Source: Saccharopolyspora erythraea NRRL 2338 (GTDB lineage: Bacteria; Actinomycetota; Actinomycetes; Mycobacteriales; Pseudonocardiaceae). From it: 64,000 nt of DNA. Under the pieces are notes generated by a model that was given only the letters and a program-made list of their open reading frames with translations, was not told where the DNA came from and did no database searches. The stretch spans positions 1,167,584-1,231,583 of the forward strand of contig NC_009142.1 of assembly GCF_000062885.1 (NCBI RefSeq). Direction: 5' to 3'. The position numbers and the translations under genes were made by a program. Of the stretch, positions 34,944-43,506 are shown one piece after another. Within the stretch, counting starts at the first letter, position 1. Every line of letters starts with the position of its first letter.

Positions 34944-36611
34944 GTGCGGGCCGTGTTCAGAAAACGGGGGCTGACGTCCTTCGCCGCGGCACTGACCGCG
35001 ACTCTGCTCGGCCTGCTGCCGGGAACCGCGTTCGCGCAGGAACAACCGGTGGAGGAGCTGCCCGGCACGGTCTCCAGCGAGGTCGACATGAAGCTGGAGC
35101 GCGACGGGAGGCTCTCGGTCACCGAGCGGATCAACGTCCCCGAGGGCGCTCCCGTGCACCGCAGGATCCCGTTGCGCCAGCCCGCGGGCAGCGGCAGTGA
35201 GCGCGTCTTCACCGTGAGCGACGCCCGCGTCGACGGCCCTGGCACCGTCGACGGCGTCGACCGCGATTTGGCGGTCACCCTGCGCCCCGGCGTGTCCACC
35301 CTCACCTACGTCGTCGGCGGTGCGGTCGCCGACGCCGGTGACGTGCAGGACGTGCGGTGGCAGGTCTCCGGCGGCTGGGACGTCCCGGTCGACCGGGTCG
35401 AGGTTTCGTCGTTCCTGGCGCCGAAGGTGCCGCGCGGCATCGAGTGCCTGGCGGGCGAGGTCGGCACCACCGACCAGTGCGACCGCTTCGAGATCGGCCA
35501 CACCCAGTCGGTCCGCGCGCTCACCTTCGGCCTGGCGCCGGGAGAACGCGTCGACCTGCTGCTGAAGCTGCCCGCGGGCACGGTGCCGGCGAACGCGGTG
35601 GTGGAGGAGGGTTTCAGCTTCGCGCACGCGTTCTCGCTGACCCCGGCCACCGGCGCCGGCCTGACCGGCATCGGGCTCCTGCTCGTCGGCGCGTTCGGGC
35701 TGCTCTGGTACACGAGGGGCCGTGACGCGCGTCTGCTGGCGGGCGACGCGGGACCGGTCGAGGTGCTGATGACCGACTCGCGCGGCGGTGTCACCTTCGC
35801 CTCGCCCGACGGGGTGCTGCCGGGCCAGATCGGCACCGTGATCGACGAACGCGTGGACGTCGTCGACGTCACCTCGACGGTCGTCGACCTGGCGGTGCGC
35901 AACTACCTGTGGATCGAGGAGCAGGCGGTCGACGGCGGCGACTGGCGGATCGTCGCCGTCAACGCCCCCGACGACTCGCTGCGTCCGTACGAACGCGCGG
36001 TGCACGAACTGGTCCTGCCGCACGGACGCGGCGAAGTACGCCTCTCGCAACTGCGCGGACTTCGGCTGACCGCGGTGCGCGAGCACCTCTACACCGACGT
36101 CGTCGACAAGGGCTGGTTCGCGCGGCGGCCCGACAGCGAGCGGAACCTGTTCTGGTGGGGCGGAATCGGCCTCACCGCGGGTGGCGTGGCGCTGACGGCG
36201 GTGCTGGCCCTGACGAGTTCCCTGGCGCTGCTGGGAGTCGGCGTCGTGCTCGGCGGCGTCGCGATGACCTTCGGTGCGCCGCTGATGCCCGCGCGCACCG
36301 AGCGCGGCAGCGCGCTGGTGGCGCAGGTGCGCGGGCTGCGCGACTACCTGCACGGCGTGTCGGCGGAGTCGCTGCCGGTCACCGACCGGGAAACGGTGTT
36401 CTCCCGCTCGCTGCCCTACGCCGTCGTGCTCGGCGAAGCCGAGCGCTGGCTGGAGGAGTTCGCCGAGCTCGACCCGGGCGCCGACGGCACGCCTGGCCTG
36501 TACTGGTACGGGGAGTTCGCCGAGGACGGCCACGTCGTGCCCAACCTGCGGCGCTTCCGGTCCGGGTTCCCGCGCTTCGTCGCCGCCCTCAACGCCGCGT
36601 TCGGCCGGTAG
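34944..36611 (+). CDS. DUF2207 membrane protein
   Basis: The 555-residue protein starts at GTG 34944 with a signal peptide (hydrophobic to about 30, cleavage near AFA-QEQ). An extracytoplasmic DUF2207 domain follows, with SVTERINVPEG and LTYVVGG, then a membrane helix (about 231-251), a cytoplasmic-looking part beginning GRDARLL, and two more helices (about 410-455). The C-terminus carries the family segment LPYAVVLGEAERWLEEF. DUF2207 proteins are widespread predicted membrane proteins of unknown function. Divergent from the zinc metallopeptidase; the two may share control. Confidence 0.88.
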   Translation: MRAVFRKRGLTSFAAALTATLLGLLPGTAFAQEQPVEELPGTVSSEVDMKLERDGRLSVTERINVPEGAPVHRRIPLRQPAGSGSERVFTVSDARVDGPGTVDGVDRDLAVTLRPGVSTLTYVVGGAVADAGDVQDVRWQVSGGWDVPVDRVEVSSFLAPKVPRGIECLAGEVGTTDQCDRFEIGHTQSVRALTFGLAPGERVDLLLKLPAGTVPANAVVEEGFSFAHAFSLTPATGAGLTGIGLLLVGAFGLLWYTRGRDARLLAGDAGPVEVLMTDSRGGVTFASPDGVLPGQIGTVIDERVDVVDVTSTVVDLAVRNYLWIEEQAVDGGDWRIVAVNAPDDSLRPYERAVHELVLPHGRGEVRLSQLRGLRLTAVREHLYTDVVDKGWFARRPDSERNLFWWGGIGLTAGGVALTAVLALTSSLALLGVGVVLGGVAMTFGAPLMPARTERGSALVAQVRGLRDYLHGVSAESLPVTDRETVFSRSLPYAVVLGEAERWLEEFAELDPGADGTPGLYWYGEFAEDGHVVPNLRRFRSGFPRFVAALNAAFGR

Positions 36612-36890
36612 CGGGTAGCGGCACATTCTTCTGATCTTGATATGCCGTCCCGGAATCTTGCGTCACGCGAAAAATCGACTACGGGTAATAACGGTTGATC
36701 GCCGTTGTCGCCTTTTTCGTTACGCGTTCGTCCACCCGTGTGACAAGAACCCGCCGATTTCCCGCCAGTCCGCCCCCGCGGCGCCTTGACCAGCGGTAAC
36801 GGTTTGACGGGAACCGTTCCCGCGCCTTCACCGTCAGGCTAATGTGTCCTAGGTTGCTGGGGAGATCAGGACAGTCCGAGGGGGCTGGGG
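36612..36890 (+). promoter_or_regulatory. AT-richer upstream region of the ESX-associated cassette with a palindrome
   Basis: This 279-bp gap is less GC-rich than its surroundings and contains the promoter for the EspC-like gene. A perfect palindrome with a one-base centre, CGGGAAC-C-GTTCCCG, lies at 36808-36822, about 70 bases before the start codon, and could be an operator. No gene is called here; a minus-strand frame at 36679-36897 lacks a ribosome binding site. Confidence 0.5.
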
Positions 36891-37304
36891 ATGACAAGCG
36901 CAGAGCAGGTCGGCTTCGTGGCCGCGAAAGAGGGGCTGGCCGCGATCGGCAAGCAGACGGCCTGGATCAAGGAGCAGTCCGCCGCGGGCAGGCTCGCCCT
37001 CGACCCCGAGGCGGCCGAGAAGGCCGCCAAGCACTGCGAGGAGGAGATCGAGGCGCTGCAGGACCTCCACCGAGAGGCCCAGCTGATTCGAACTGTCACC
37101 GGCTTGGGGGACTACCCGGACGGAACGTCGTTGACGCGGCGCTTCAAGGACAAGGCGATCGACACGGACGCAGGCGCGCTCGAGTTGATCCGTCTGATGC
37201 AGGAAGAGCTGCAGAAACAAGCGGACGCCTTCCGCGAGGCGGCCAAGGATTACCGTGCCACCGACGAGCAGATCTCTCAGGACATGCAGCGAGGTATCAA
37301 GTGA
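36891..37304 (+). CDS. EspC-like ESX-associated helical protein
   Basis: The 137-residue protein is almost entirely helical and charged, with no signal peptide. Two long amphipathic helices (about 5-80 and 95-137) are broken by a Gly-Asp-Tyr-Pro turn (LGDYPDGTS). This hairpin layout and the position in a DUF3558/WxG/EspG cassette suggest the WXG100/EspC-like type VII secretion substrate class, although a canonical WxG turn is absent. ATG 36891 lies just after a GGGGCTGGGG run. Its stop overlaps the lipoprotein start by four bases (GTGA), so the two are coupled. Confidence 0.7.
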   Translation: MTSAEQVGFVAAKEGLAAIGKQTAWIKEQSAAGRLALDPEAAEKAAKHCEEEIEALQDLHREAQLIRTVTGLGDYPDGTSLTRRFKDKAIDTDAGALELIRLMQEELQKQADAFREAAKDYRATDEQISQDMQRGIK

Positions 37305-37834
37305 TTGTGTTTTCCCGGTCCCTGGTAGCCGTGAGTCTCGGCTTCGCGTTGGTGGGACTGAGCGCGTGCACCGGCCAGTCCTCGGGACACGAGGACGCGG
37401 AATCGTCCAGCTCTGCGACACCAGGTTCCGGCCTGGCCGCCTTCGACCCGTGCACATTCTTCACCCCGGACGAGCTGACTTCTTTCGGTGTGTCCACGCA
37501 GAGCGAGGCGTTCTCACCCGTGAGCTTCCGTCCTGGATGTGCGTGGGATGGCGACATCATGGACATCACCCTGAACAAGGATGTCAAGGAGACCGTCGCC
37601 GGCCAGGACCCGCAGGAGTTCGATCGCTTCACACCCAAGGAGATAGCAGGCAGGTCTGCCGCCGTGGCGATTGTCGCCGGTGGTGAAGGTACGGGAGGCT
37701 GCAACGTGTTCGTCGATTCCGGCGGGGGAATGGTGATCTACGGGCTTTCCGGTCGTATGCGCGATTCCGTTGCCGATCCCTGCGCCGAGGTGGAGAAGGT
37801 CGCCGGCCGGACCGCGTCCAGGTTGCCGGAGTAG
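37301..37834 (+). CDS. DUF3558 lipoprotein
   Basis: The 177-residue protein starts at GTG 37301, overlapping the previous stop. A signal peptide ends in the lipobox LSAC (VGLSAC), so it is a lipid-anchored exported protein. After a Ser-rich linker comes the DUF3558 domain: DPCTFFTPDEL, RPGCAWDG and the closing DPCAEVEKVA, with conserved cysteines. DUF3558 lipoproteins are actinobacterial and of unknown function, often next to ESX-associated genes, as here. A short repeat of its 3' end lies downstream (37896-37943). Confidence 0.88.
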   Translation: MIVFSRSLVAVSLGFALVGLSACTGQSSGHEDAESSSSATPGSGLAAFDPCTFFTPDELTSFGVSTQSEAFSPVSFRPGCAWDGDIMDITLNKDVKETVAGQDPQEFDRFTPKEIAGRSAAVAIVAGGEGTGGCNVFVDSGGGMVIYGLSGRMRDSVADPCAEVEKVAGRTASRLPE

Positions 37835-37895
37835 GTGTCGACGGCAACTGGGCGAAGTTCGGCGCGCTCAGGGGATCGCGGGTCTCGGCTGGCGC

Positions 37896-37943
37896 GATGT
37901 GGGGAAGGTCGCCAGGCAGACCGCCGCAAGGCTGCCGGAGTAG
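37896..37943 (+). pseudogene. remnant of a duplicated DUF3558 gene 3' end
   Basis: About 48 bp ending at TAG 37941-37943 repeat, with substitutions, the last codons of the DUF3558 lipoprotein gene: DVGKVARQTAARLPE-stop versus EVEKVAGRTASRLPE-stop. The sequence before it no longer matches. This indicates a former tandem copy that was mostly deleted, or a recombination scar. Confidence 0.6.
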
Positions 37944-38017
37944 GCGGCGGGCCCGGCACGAAAGCGCCGCATCCGCCGCATGAAAGCAAAAACGAATAGA
38001 GGTAGGGAGGGGCCGCG

Positions 38018-39481
38018 ATGGGGTTCGGGGATTTCGTCGAGGGTGTGGGAAACGCCTTCCACGACGCTGGGGCGTCCGTCTTCGGCTACGACACCGTTGC
38101 CGAGAAGGAAGCCAAGAAGCAGGCGGAGCAGGCCGCCAAGACCGGGGAACAGGAGCGCGACGCGCTCGCCAAGCAGAACCGCGCCCTGCAGGAGGGTGTG
38201 AGCGGCTACGACCAGCCCGCGATCTCGCAGTGCGTGAACTGGTCCTCCTACAGCCACGAGCAGATCTTCAACACCAACCGCGACACCATCGACGAGGGTC
38301 GCGCCGATGAGGTCGGGACCGCCTGGAACAACCTGGGCAAGCGACTCCGCGAGCGGGGTGCGCCGTTCGAGGCGAAGCTCAAGGAGATCATCGGCGGCGG
38401 CTGGCAGGGCGAGGCCGCCGAGCAGGCCAAGACCGTCGGCGAGCCGGTCAAGATGTGGATGGAGTACAGCGGCAACGCCTTCGAGATGACCGGCAACAAG
38501 CTGAAGGAGGCCGCTTCGGCCGCCGGTCAGGTGAAGCAGACGGTTCCCGAGCCGCAGGGCCACGACTGGGGTCGCACGGCCGCGGCCGCGATCCCGATGG
38601 GCCTGGTCGGTGGTGGCGGCGACGCGCTCGCCCAGATGGAGGAGCGCAAGCAGGCGGAGAAGGGCGCGCAGGAGGCGATGGGGCGCATCTACAGCCCCAC
38701 ATTCACCAACGTCGACTCCCACATGCCGCAGTACCAGAAGCCCGACGGCACGGTCGTCGAGCCGCCGCCCGCGAGGCCGCCGGAGGAGACGGACTGGGGC
38801 AAGCGCCCCGTTGTCGACGACAGGAACCGCACCGGTATCGGACCCGGCGACTCGGGAACCGGGATCGGCGGCGGTGTCGGTTCCGGCGTCGGTGGTGGCG
38901 GCGGTTCCGGTTCCGGTTCCGGCGGTGGCGGCGGCTTCGGCAGCGGCGGTAGCGGAGGCAGCGGCGCTGGAGGCGGCGGAGGCTACGGCGGTGGTTCCGG
39001 TGGCGGTGGCGGCTACACCCCGCCCGCCGGCACCGATTCGGCGTGGTCGAAGCCGCCGACGGTGCAGCCCGGCTACGGCAACCTGCCGCCCGCTCCAGGA
39101 CCGGGTTCCGGCGGCGGCAACCCTCCAGGCGCATTCGGTGCGATGCCCCCCGGCGGTTTCGGCGGTGGCGGAGGAGCAGGCGGAGCCGGTCGCGCGGGCG
39201 GCATCGGCCGCGGCGGTGTCGGTACCGGTGGTGTGTCCGCGGGTGGCCGGGCCGGTGCGGGCGGACTCGGTGCCGGAGGCGCGGCGGGTGTTGGTGCCGC
39301 GGGAGCGGGCCGAGGCGCCGGTGCCGGAGGCCGCGGTGGCATGGCGGGTATGGGCGGTGCCGGACGCGGCGGTCAGCAGGGACAGGACGACGAGCACGAG
39401 CGTCCGTCCTGGCTGGAGGAGCAGGACGACGTCTGGATGAACGACATGCCCAAGACCGCCCCGCCGGTCCTGGGTGAGTGA
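38018..39481 (+). CDS. WxG-containing, Gly-rich PPE-like ESX substrate candidate
   Basis: The 487-residue protein starts at ATG 38018. The N-terminal 175 residues are helical and contain a WQG turn at 129-131 (GGGWQGEAAEQA), resembling WXG100/PPE-type type VII secretion substrates. Residues about 280-445 are a low-complexity Gly/Ser/Ala/Pro region. The C-terminus (448-487) is acidic with two Trp in WLEEQDDVWMND, a tail seen in other actinobacterial ESX-associated proteins. No signal peptide is present, as expected for this pathway. The EspG-like gene follows by 80 bp and is its likely chaperone. Confidence 0.75.
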   Translation: MGFGDFVEGVGNAFHDAGASVFGYDTVAEKEAKKQAEQAAKTGEQERDALAKQNRALQEGVSGYDQPAISQCVNWSSYSHEQIFNTNRDTIDEGRADEVGTAWNNLGKRLRERGAPFEAKLKEIIGGGWQGEAAEQAKTVGEPVKMWMEYSGNAFEMTGNKLKEAASAAGQVKQTVPEPQGHDWGRTAAAAIPMGLVGGGGDALAQMEERKQAEKGAQEAMGRIYSPTFTNVDSHMPQYQKPDGTVVEPPPARPPEETDWGKRPVVDDRNRTGIGPGDSGTGIGGGVGSGVGGGGGSGSGSGGGGGFGSGGSGGSGAGGGGGYGGGSGGGGGYTPPAGTDSAWSKPPTVQPGYGNLPPAPGPGSGGGNPPGAFGAMPPGGFGGGGGAGGAGRAGGIGRGGVGTGGVSAGGRAGAGGLGAGGAAGVGAAGAGRGAGAGGRGGMAGMGGAGRGGQQGQDDEHERPSWLEEQDDVWMNDMPKTAPPVLGE

Positions 39482-39561
39482 GCACAACACGTCATGAAAT
39501 CCGGTGGTCGCGGCCGACGGCATCGGCTGCGACCACCGCACGGGCAGGGAGGAACAACGCG

Positions 39562-40380
39562 GTGGGCGTGTTGGGTCGGTGGCAGTTGGCACCGGTGCAC
39601 CTGGACATCGTTCTCAAGTACCTGGAACTCGGTGACCTGACGCTGCCGCTGGACGTGCCGTCGTTCGGGCGCACGACCGAGGAGTTCGGGCGGATCGCCC
39701 GCTTCGAGCGGCCGCGCATGGAGGAGCTCGGCATCGTCGTCCGCGACGAGATCCAGCCGCGGCTCGCCGAGGCGCTGCGGCTGCTCGCCAAGCCGTACCT
39801 GTGGGTGGACTCGCTGTGGTTCCCGAAAGCCGGTGACGACCACTGCTGGCGGACGCTCGCGGTGGTGACCGAGGGCAACCGCATCGTGCTCGGCGTCCAG
39901 CCGCCCAGCGACAACCCGCGCTACGGCGGGCCGCTGACGGTCGAAGTGCACGAGAAGGCGCCGCTGTCGCAGGTGCTGCTGCCGACGTTGCCGCCCGCGC
40001 CGCCAGGCAACCGGGGGCCGGTGCGGGTGCCGCAGACGTCGTTCCGGTCGTCGCAGCCGGACGAGGACGAAGAGGTCGACGTGATGGCACCGGGCAGGCC
40101 GATGCGTGGGGGCAGCGGTGACCGCCAGGTCGAGCTGTACGAGGCGATCGGCAGGGCCGAGCACGTCCGCCTGGGCCAGATCGCCGCGAACCTTCGCGAC
40201 CAGTACGGCCGCGTCAGGAGGTCCGCGGTCCTGAAGTGGTTCGACAACGTCGAGCCCGACGGCAGGTACCTCGACCACAGCGCGCGCGCAGCCACGGGCG
40301 AGCAGCTGTTCATGCTCACCCCGGCCGACGCCCGCACCATCGGCGGCGAGATCGAGGGCCTGGTGGGCCAGGTCCGCTGA
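39562..40380 (+). CDS. ESX secretion-associated EspG-like protein
   Basis: The 272-residue protein resembles EspG, the cytosolic chaperone for PE-PPE-type substrates of type VII secretion. The first half (LDIVLKYLELGDLTLPLDVP, then WFPKAGDDHCWRTLAVV) and the second half (IGRAEHVRLGQIAANLRDQYGRVRRS) match that family's layout, though overall identity must be low. GTG 39562 is used because GGGAGG lies nine bases upstream; the frame is open back to 39478. It closes the cassette and is followed by a repeat array and the M16 protease operon. Confidence 0.78.
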   Translation: MGVLGRWQLAPVHLDIVLKYLELGDLTLPLDVPSFGRTTEEFGRIARFERPRMEELGIVVRDEIQPRLAEALRLLAKPYLWVDSLWFPKAGDDHCWRTLAVVTEGNRIVLGVQPPSDNPRYGGPLTVEVHEKAPLSQVLLPTLPPAPPGNRGPVRVPQTSFRSSQPDEDEEVDVMAPGRPMRGGSGDRQVELYEAIGRAEHVRLGQIAANLRDQYGRVRRSAVLKWFDNVEPDGRYLDHSARAATGEQLFMLTPADARTIGGEIEGLVGQVR

Positions 40381-40414
40381 CGGGTCGAAGGGCCGACGCC
40401 TGGAGGATCGGAGC

Positions 40415-40593
40415 ATTGCCGCGGCGTTGAACCGGAGCGCGTCGCCGCCGGGCTGAGCCGGAGCGGTGCCGCGGCGCTGAACCGGAACGGCGCCTCGATT
40501 CCGTGCCGGGGCAGCGCCGCAGAACCTAACCGGCGCGGCGTCGCAGACCGAACCGGAGCGGTGCCGCGGGACCGAACCGGCGCGGCGCCGCCC
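40415..40593 (-). repeat. degenerate ~24-bp tandem repeat array
   Basis: About seven units of 23-26 bp share a core like GTGCCGCGG-n-GAACCGG-AGCG. The array fills most of the intergenic space between the EspG-like gene and the first M16 gene. If read on the minus strand it would code for APVRS-type octapeptide repeats, but no ribosome binding site supports translation. Function is unknown. Confidence 0.6.
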
Positions 40594-40782
40594 TCACCTG
40601 AGCCCGAGCCCCACCCGCCACAGATCGCCACGCCATCCGGATTCCACGCGCGCTTCGCCCACGGCGAACATCAACCCGATTCACGTTTCTCCAGGTCGGC
40701 CGCCCGCGGCCATGTCCGACACGCCGAAGCGACCTGCGGGGGGCGGGACACAGCGTGACGGGACGGTCGTAGGCTGCAAGGC

Positions 40783-42105
40783 ATGGTCGAACCCCAGCTG
40801 CATCGCGTCACCTTGCCCAATGGGCTGCGCGTGGTGCTGGCACCGGACTCGGAGGGCTCCGCGACGACGGGGCGGTCTCCCGTCGTCGGTGTCAGCGTGC
40901 ACTACGACGTCGGCTTCCGCTCCGAGCCGGAGGGGAGGACCGGCTTCGCGCACCTGTTCGAGCATCTGATGTTCCAGGGCAGCGAGAGCCTGGAGAAGCT
41001 CGCGCACTTCCGGCACGTGCAGGGCTCGGGCGGCACCTTCAACGGTTCGACGCACCAGGACTACACCGACTACTACCAGGTGCTGCCGTCGGCGGCGCTG
41101 GAGCGGGCGCTGTTCCTGGAGGCCGACCGGATGCGGGCCCCCAAGATCACCGAGGAGAACCTGCGCAACCAGGTCGACGTGGTCAAGGAGGAGATCCGGC
41201 TCAACGTGCTCAACCGCCCCTACGGCGGTTTCCCGTGGATCCTGCTGCCTCCGGTGCTGTACTCGACCTTCGCCAACGCCCACAACGGCTACGGCGACTT
41301 CACCGACCTCGAACAGGCCACCGTCGACGACTGCGCCGCGTTCTTCGACACCTACTACGCGCCGGGCAACGCGGTTCTCACGGTCGCGGGCGACATCGAC
41401 GTCGAGCGCACGACCGAGCTGGTGCACAAGCACTTCGGCGACGTGCCCGCGCGCGAGGTCGGCGCCCGGCCGTCGTTCGCCGAGCCGTTCACGTCGAGCG
41501 AGCTGCGCGGCCACCACGCGGACCCGCGCGCGCCGCTGCCGGCGGTCGCGCTCGGCTACCGGCTGCCCGACCCGGTCGGGGAGCTCGACGCCTACCTGGC
41601 CAACGTGGTGCTGGCCGCGATCCTGACCGACGGCGACGCCTCCCGGCTGCAGCAGCGGATGATCCACCAGGACTCGCTGGTCGTCGACGTGCACGCCGGC
41701 TGCGGTCTGATGGGCGCGCCGCTGGACGCGCGCGACCCCGACACGTTCACCCTGACCGCCATCCACACGCCGGAGGTCGGGCTCGAGCGGGTGCTGTCCG
41801 CGGTCGACGAGGAGCTCGACAGGCTCGCCACCGAGGGCCCGACCGACGAGGAGCTGTCGCGGGTCACCGCGCGCTGGTCGGCGGGGCTCTACCGCGAGCA
41901 CGACAGGGTCGTCTCCCGGACGCTCGACCTCGGCAGCGCGGAGCTGCTGCACGGCCGCGCGGAGCTGGTCTCCGAACTGCCCCGCCGGGTCGAGCAGGTC
42001 AGCGCCGAGAACGTCTCCGCCGCCGCGAAGGCGCTGCGCCCGGACGCCCGCGCAGTGCTCGAGCTGGAACCCGCAAGCGACGCTCCCGCAGGAGGTGCGG
42101 CATGA
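40783..42105 (+). CDS. M16-family zinc protease, catalytic subunit
   Basis: The 440-residue protein carries the inverted zinc motif HLFEH (residues 57-61) in FAHLFEHLMFQGSE and a distal Glu137 about 76 residues on (HxxEHx76E), so it should be active. M16 proteases degrade or process short peptides; two-subunit forms pair an active and an inactive protein. ATG 40783 follows a -10-like TAGGCT by seven bases, suggesting leaderless transcription. Its stop overlaps the second subunit gene by four bases. Confidence 0.93.
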   Translation: MVEPQLHRVTLPNGLRVVLAPDSEGSATTGRSPVVGVSVHYDVGFRSEPEGRTGFAHLFEHLMFQGSESLEKLAHFRHVQGSGGTFNGSTHQDYTDYYQVLPSAALERALFLEADRMRAPKITEENLRNQVDVVKEEIRLNVLNRPYGGFPWILLPPVLYSTFANAHNGYGDFTDLEQATVDDCAAFFDTYYAPGNAVLTVAGDIDVERTTELVHKHFGDVPAREVGARPSFAEPFTSSELRGHHADPRAPLPAVALGYRLPDPVGELDAYLANVVLAAILTDGDASRLQQRMIHQDSLVVDVHAGCGLMGAPLDARDPDTFTLTAIHTPEVGLERVLSAVDEELDRLATEGPTDEELSRVTARWSAGLYREHDRVVSRTLDLGSAELLHGRAELVSELPRRVEQVSAENVSAAAKALRPDARAVLELEPASDAPAGGAA

Positions 42106-43469
42106 CCCGCGCGACCCACCGCAGCGCCGAGGAGATCGGCCGCACCGAGCTGGGCCCGAGGCCGCTGCCGCCGCTCGGCGAGCCGCGCGCGGGGCAGCCG
42201 TCGGTCGCCGTGGACACCGTGCTGGACAACGGGCTGCGCGTGATCGCCGCCCGTCACGGCGTGGTGCCGATGGTGGAGCTGCGGCTGCGTATCCCCTTCG
42301 CCGGTGACGACCCGATGCACCCCGCCCGCGCCGAGGTGCTGGCGGAGACGCTGCTCACCGGCACCGCGCGCCGCGACCGGGTGCAGGTCGACAAGGACCT
42401 GGCCACCGTCGGCGGCGAGCTGCACGCGGGTGTCGACCCGGAGCGGCTCAGCCTCTCCGGCGACTCGCTGGCCAGCGGCCTCGGCACGCTGCTCGACGTG
42501 CTGGCCGACGCCCTGACCGGCGCCGCCTACACCGACCGCGAGGTCGAGGGCGAGCGCGACCGGCTGGTCGAGCGGATCGCGGTCGCGCGCTCGCAGCCCC
42601 GCGTGATCGCGCGTGAGGAGCTGCAGCGGCACCGCTACGGCGACCACCCCTTCGTCCGCGAGGTCCCGGAGGCCGAGGATGTCGCCAAGGTGACCGCCGA
42701 GCAGGTGCGCGCCCTGCACCGCGAGTCGGTGCTGCCGCGCGGTTCGGTGCTGGTCCTGGTCGGCGACATCGACCCGGACCAGGCGGTGGCCGAGGTGGCG
42801 CGCAGGCTCTCGGATTGGCAGGCCGACGCCTCGGCCAAGGAGATCCCGTCGCTGCCCGAGGTCAGGGGCGGTGACGTCCGGCTCGTGCACCGGCCGGGGG
42901 CCGTGCAGTCGCAGCTGCGCTTCTCCGCGCAGGCGCTGCCGCGCACCGACCCGCGCTACCCGGCGCTGCAGATCGCCAACCTTGCCTTCGGAGGCTACTT
43001 CTCCTCGCGGCTGGTCGAGAACATCCGCGAGGACAAGGGATACACCTACGGCGCGCACTCGTCGTTCGAGTTCACCCGCGACAACGGCACCCTGCTGGTC
43101 GACGCGGACACCGCCAGCGAGGTCACCGCGGCCGCGCTGCTGGAGACCCGCTACGAGTTCGGGCGGCTGGCGCTGGTGCCGCCGACCGAGGCCGAGGTGG
43201 AGTCGGCGCGGCAGTACGCGATCGGCGGCCTGCTCACCTCGACGTCCTCCCAGTCGGGTCTGGCGTCGATGCTGGTGGTCCTCGGCTCGTTCGGCCTCGG
43301 GCAGGACTGGCTGGTGGCGCACCCGCAGCGGCTGCGCGAGGTGACCGTCGACCAGGTCGCCGAGGCGGCCGCGCTGTTCGCCCCGACGGCGTTCACCGGT
43401 GTCGTCGTGGGCGATGCCGACAAGCTGAGCGACCAGCTCCGCGCGCTCGGTGGGGTGGTGCTGCCATGA
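42102..43469 (+). CDS. M16-family protease, non-catalytic partner subunit
   Basis: The 455-residue protein shares the M16 fold: VLDNGLRVIAARHG at the start, GYFSSRLVENIREDKGYTYG near the C-terminal domain (Arg/Tyr substrate-binding motif). The zinc motif is lost: the aligned segment reads ARAEVLAETLLTG. It is the expected inactive partner of the catalytic subunit encoded just upstream, like the two-subunit MPP and some bacterial pairs. ATG 42102 overlaps the previous stop and has AGGAGG upstream, so production is coupled. Confidence 0.92.
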   Translation: MTRATHRSAEEIGRTELGPRPLPPLGEPRAGQPSVAVDTVLDNGLRVIAARHGVVPMVELRLRIPFAGDDPMHPARAEVLAETLLTGTARRDRVQVDKDLATVGGELHAGVDPERLSLSGDSLASGLGTLLDVLADALTGAAYTDREVEGERDRLVERIAVARSQPRVIAREELQRHRYGDHPFVREVPEAEDVAKVTAEQVRALHRESVLPRGSVLVLVGDIDPDQAVAEVARRLSDWQADASAKEIPSLPEVRGGDVRLVHRPGAVQSQLRFSAQALPRTDPRYPALQIANLAFGGYFSSRLVENIREDKGYTYGAHSSFEFTRDNGTLLVDADTASEVTAAALLETRYEFGRLALVPPTEAEVESARQYAIGGLLTSTSSQSGLASMLVVLGSFGLGQDWLVAHPQRLREVTVDQVAEAAALFAPTAFTGVVVGDADKLSDQLRALGGVVLP

Positions 43470-43506
43470 CAGGACCACTGTCACGGTGTGGGATGCTGGA
43501 CGGGTT

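Noticed and set aside
39921-40631. Minus-strand frame coding for octapeptide repeats
   Set aside because: Repetition comes from the DNA array; no ribosome site, and it overlaps the EspG-like gene.
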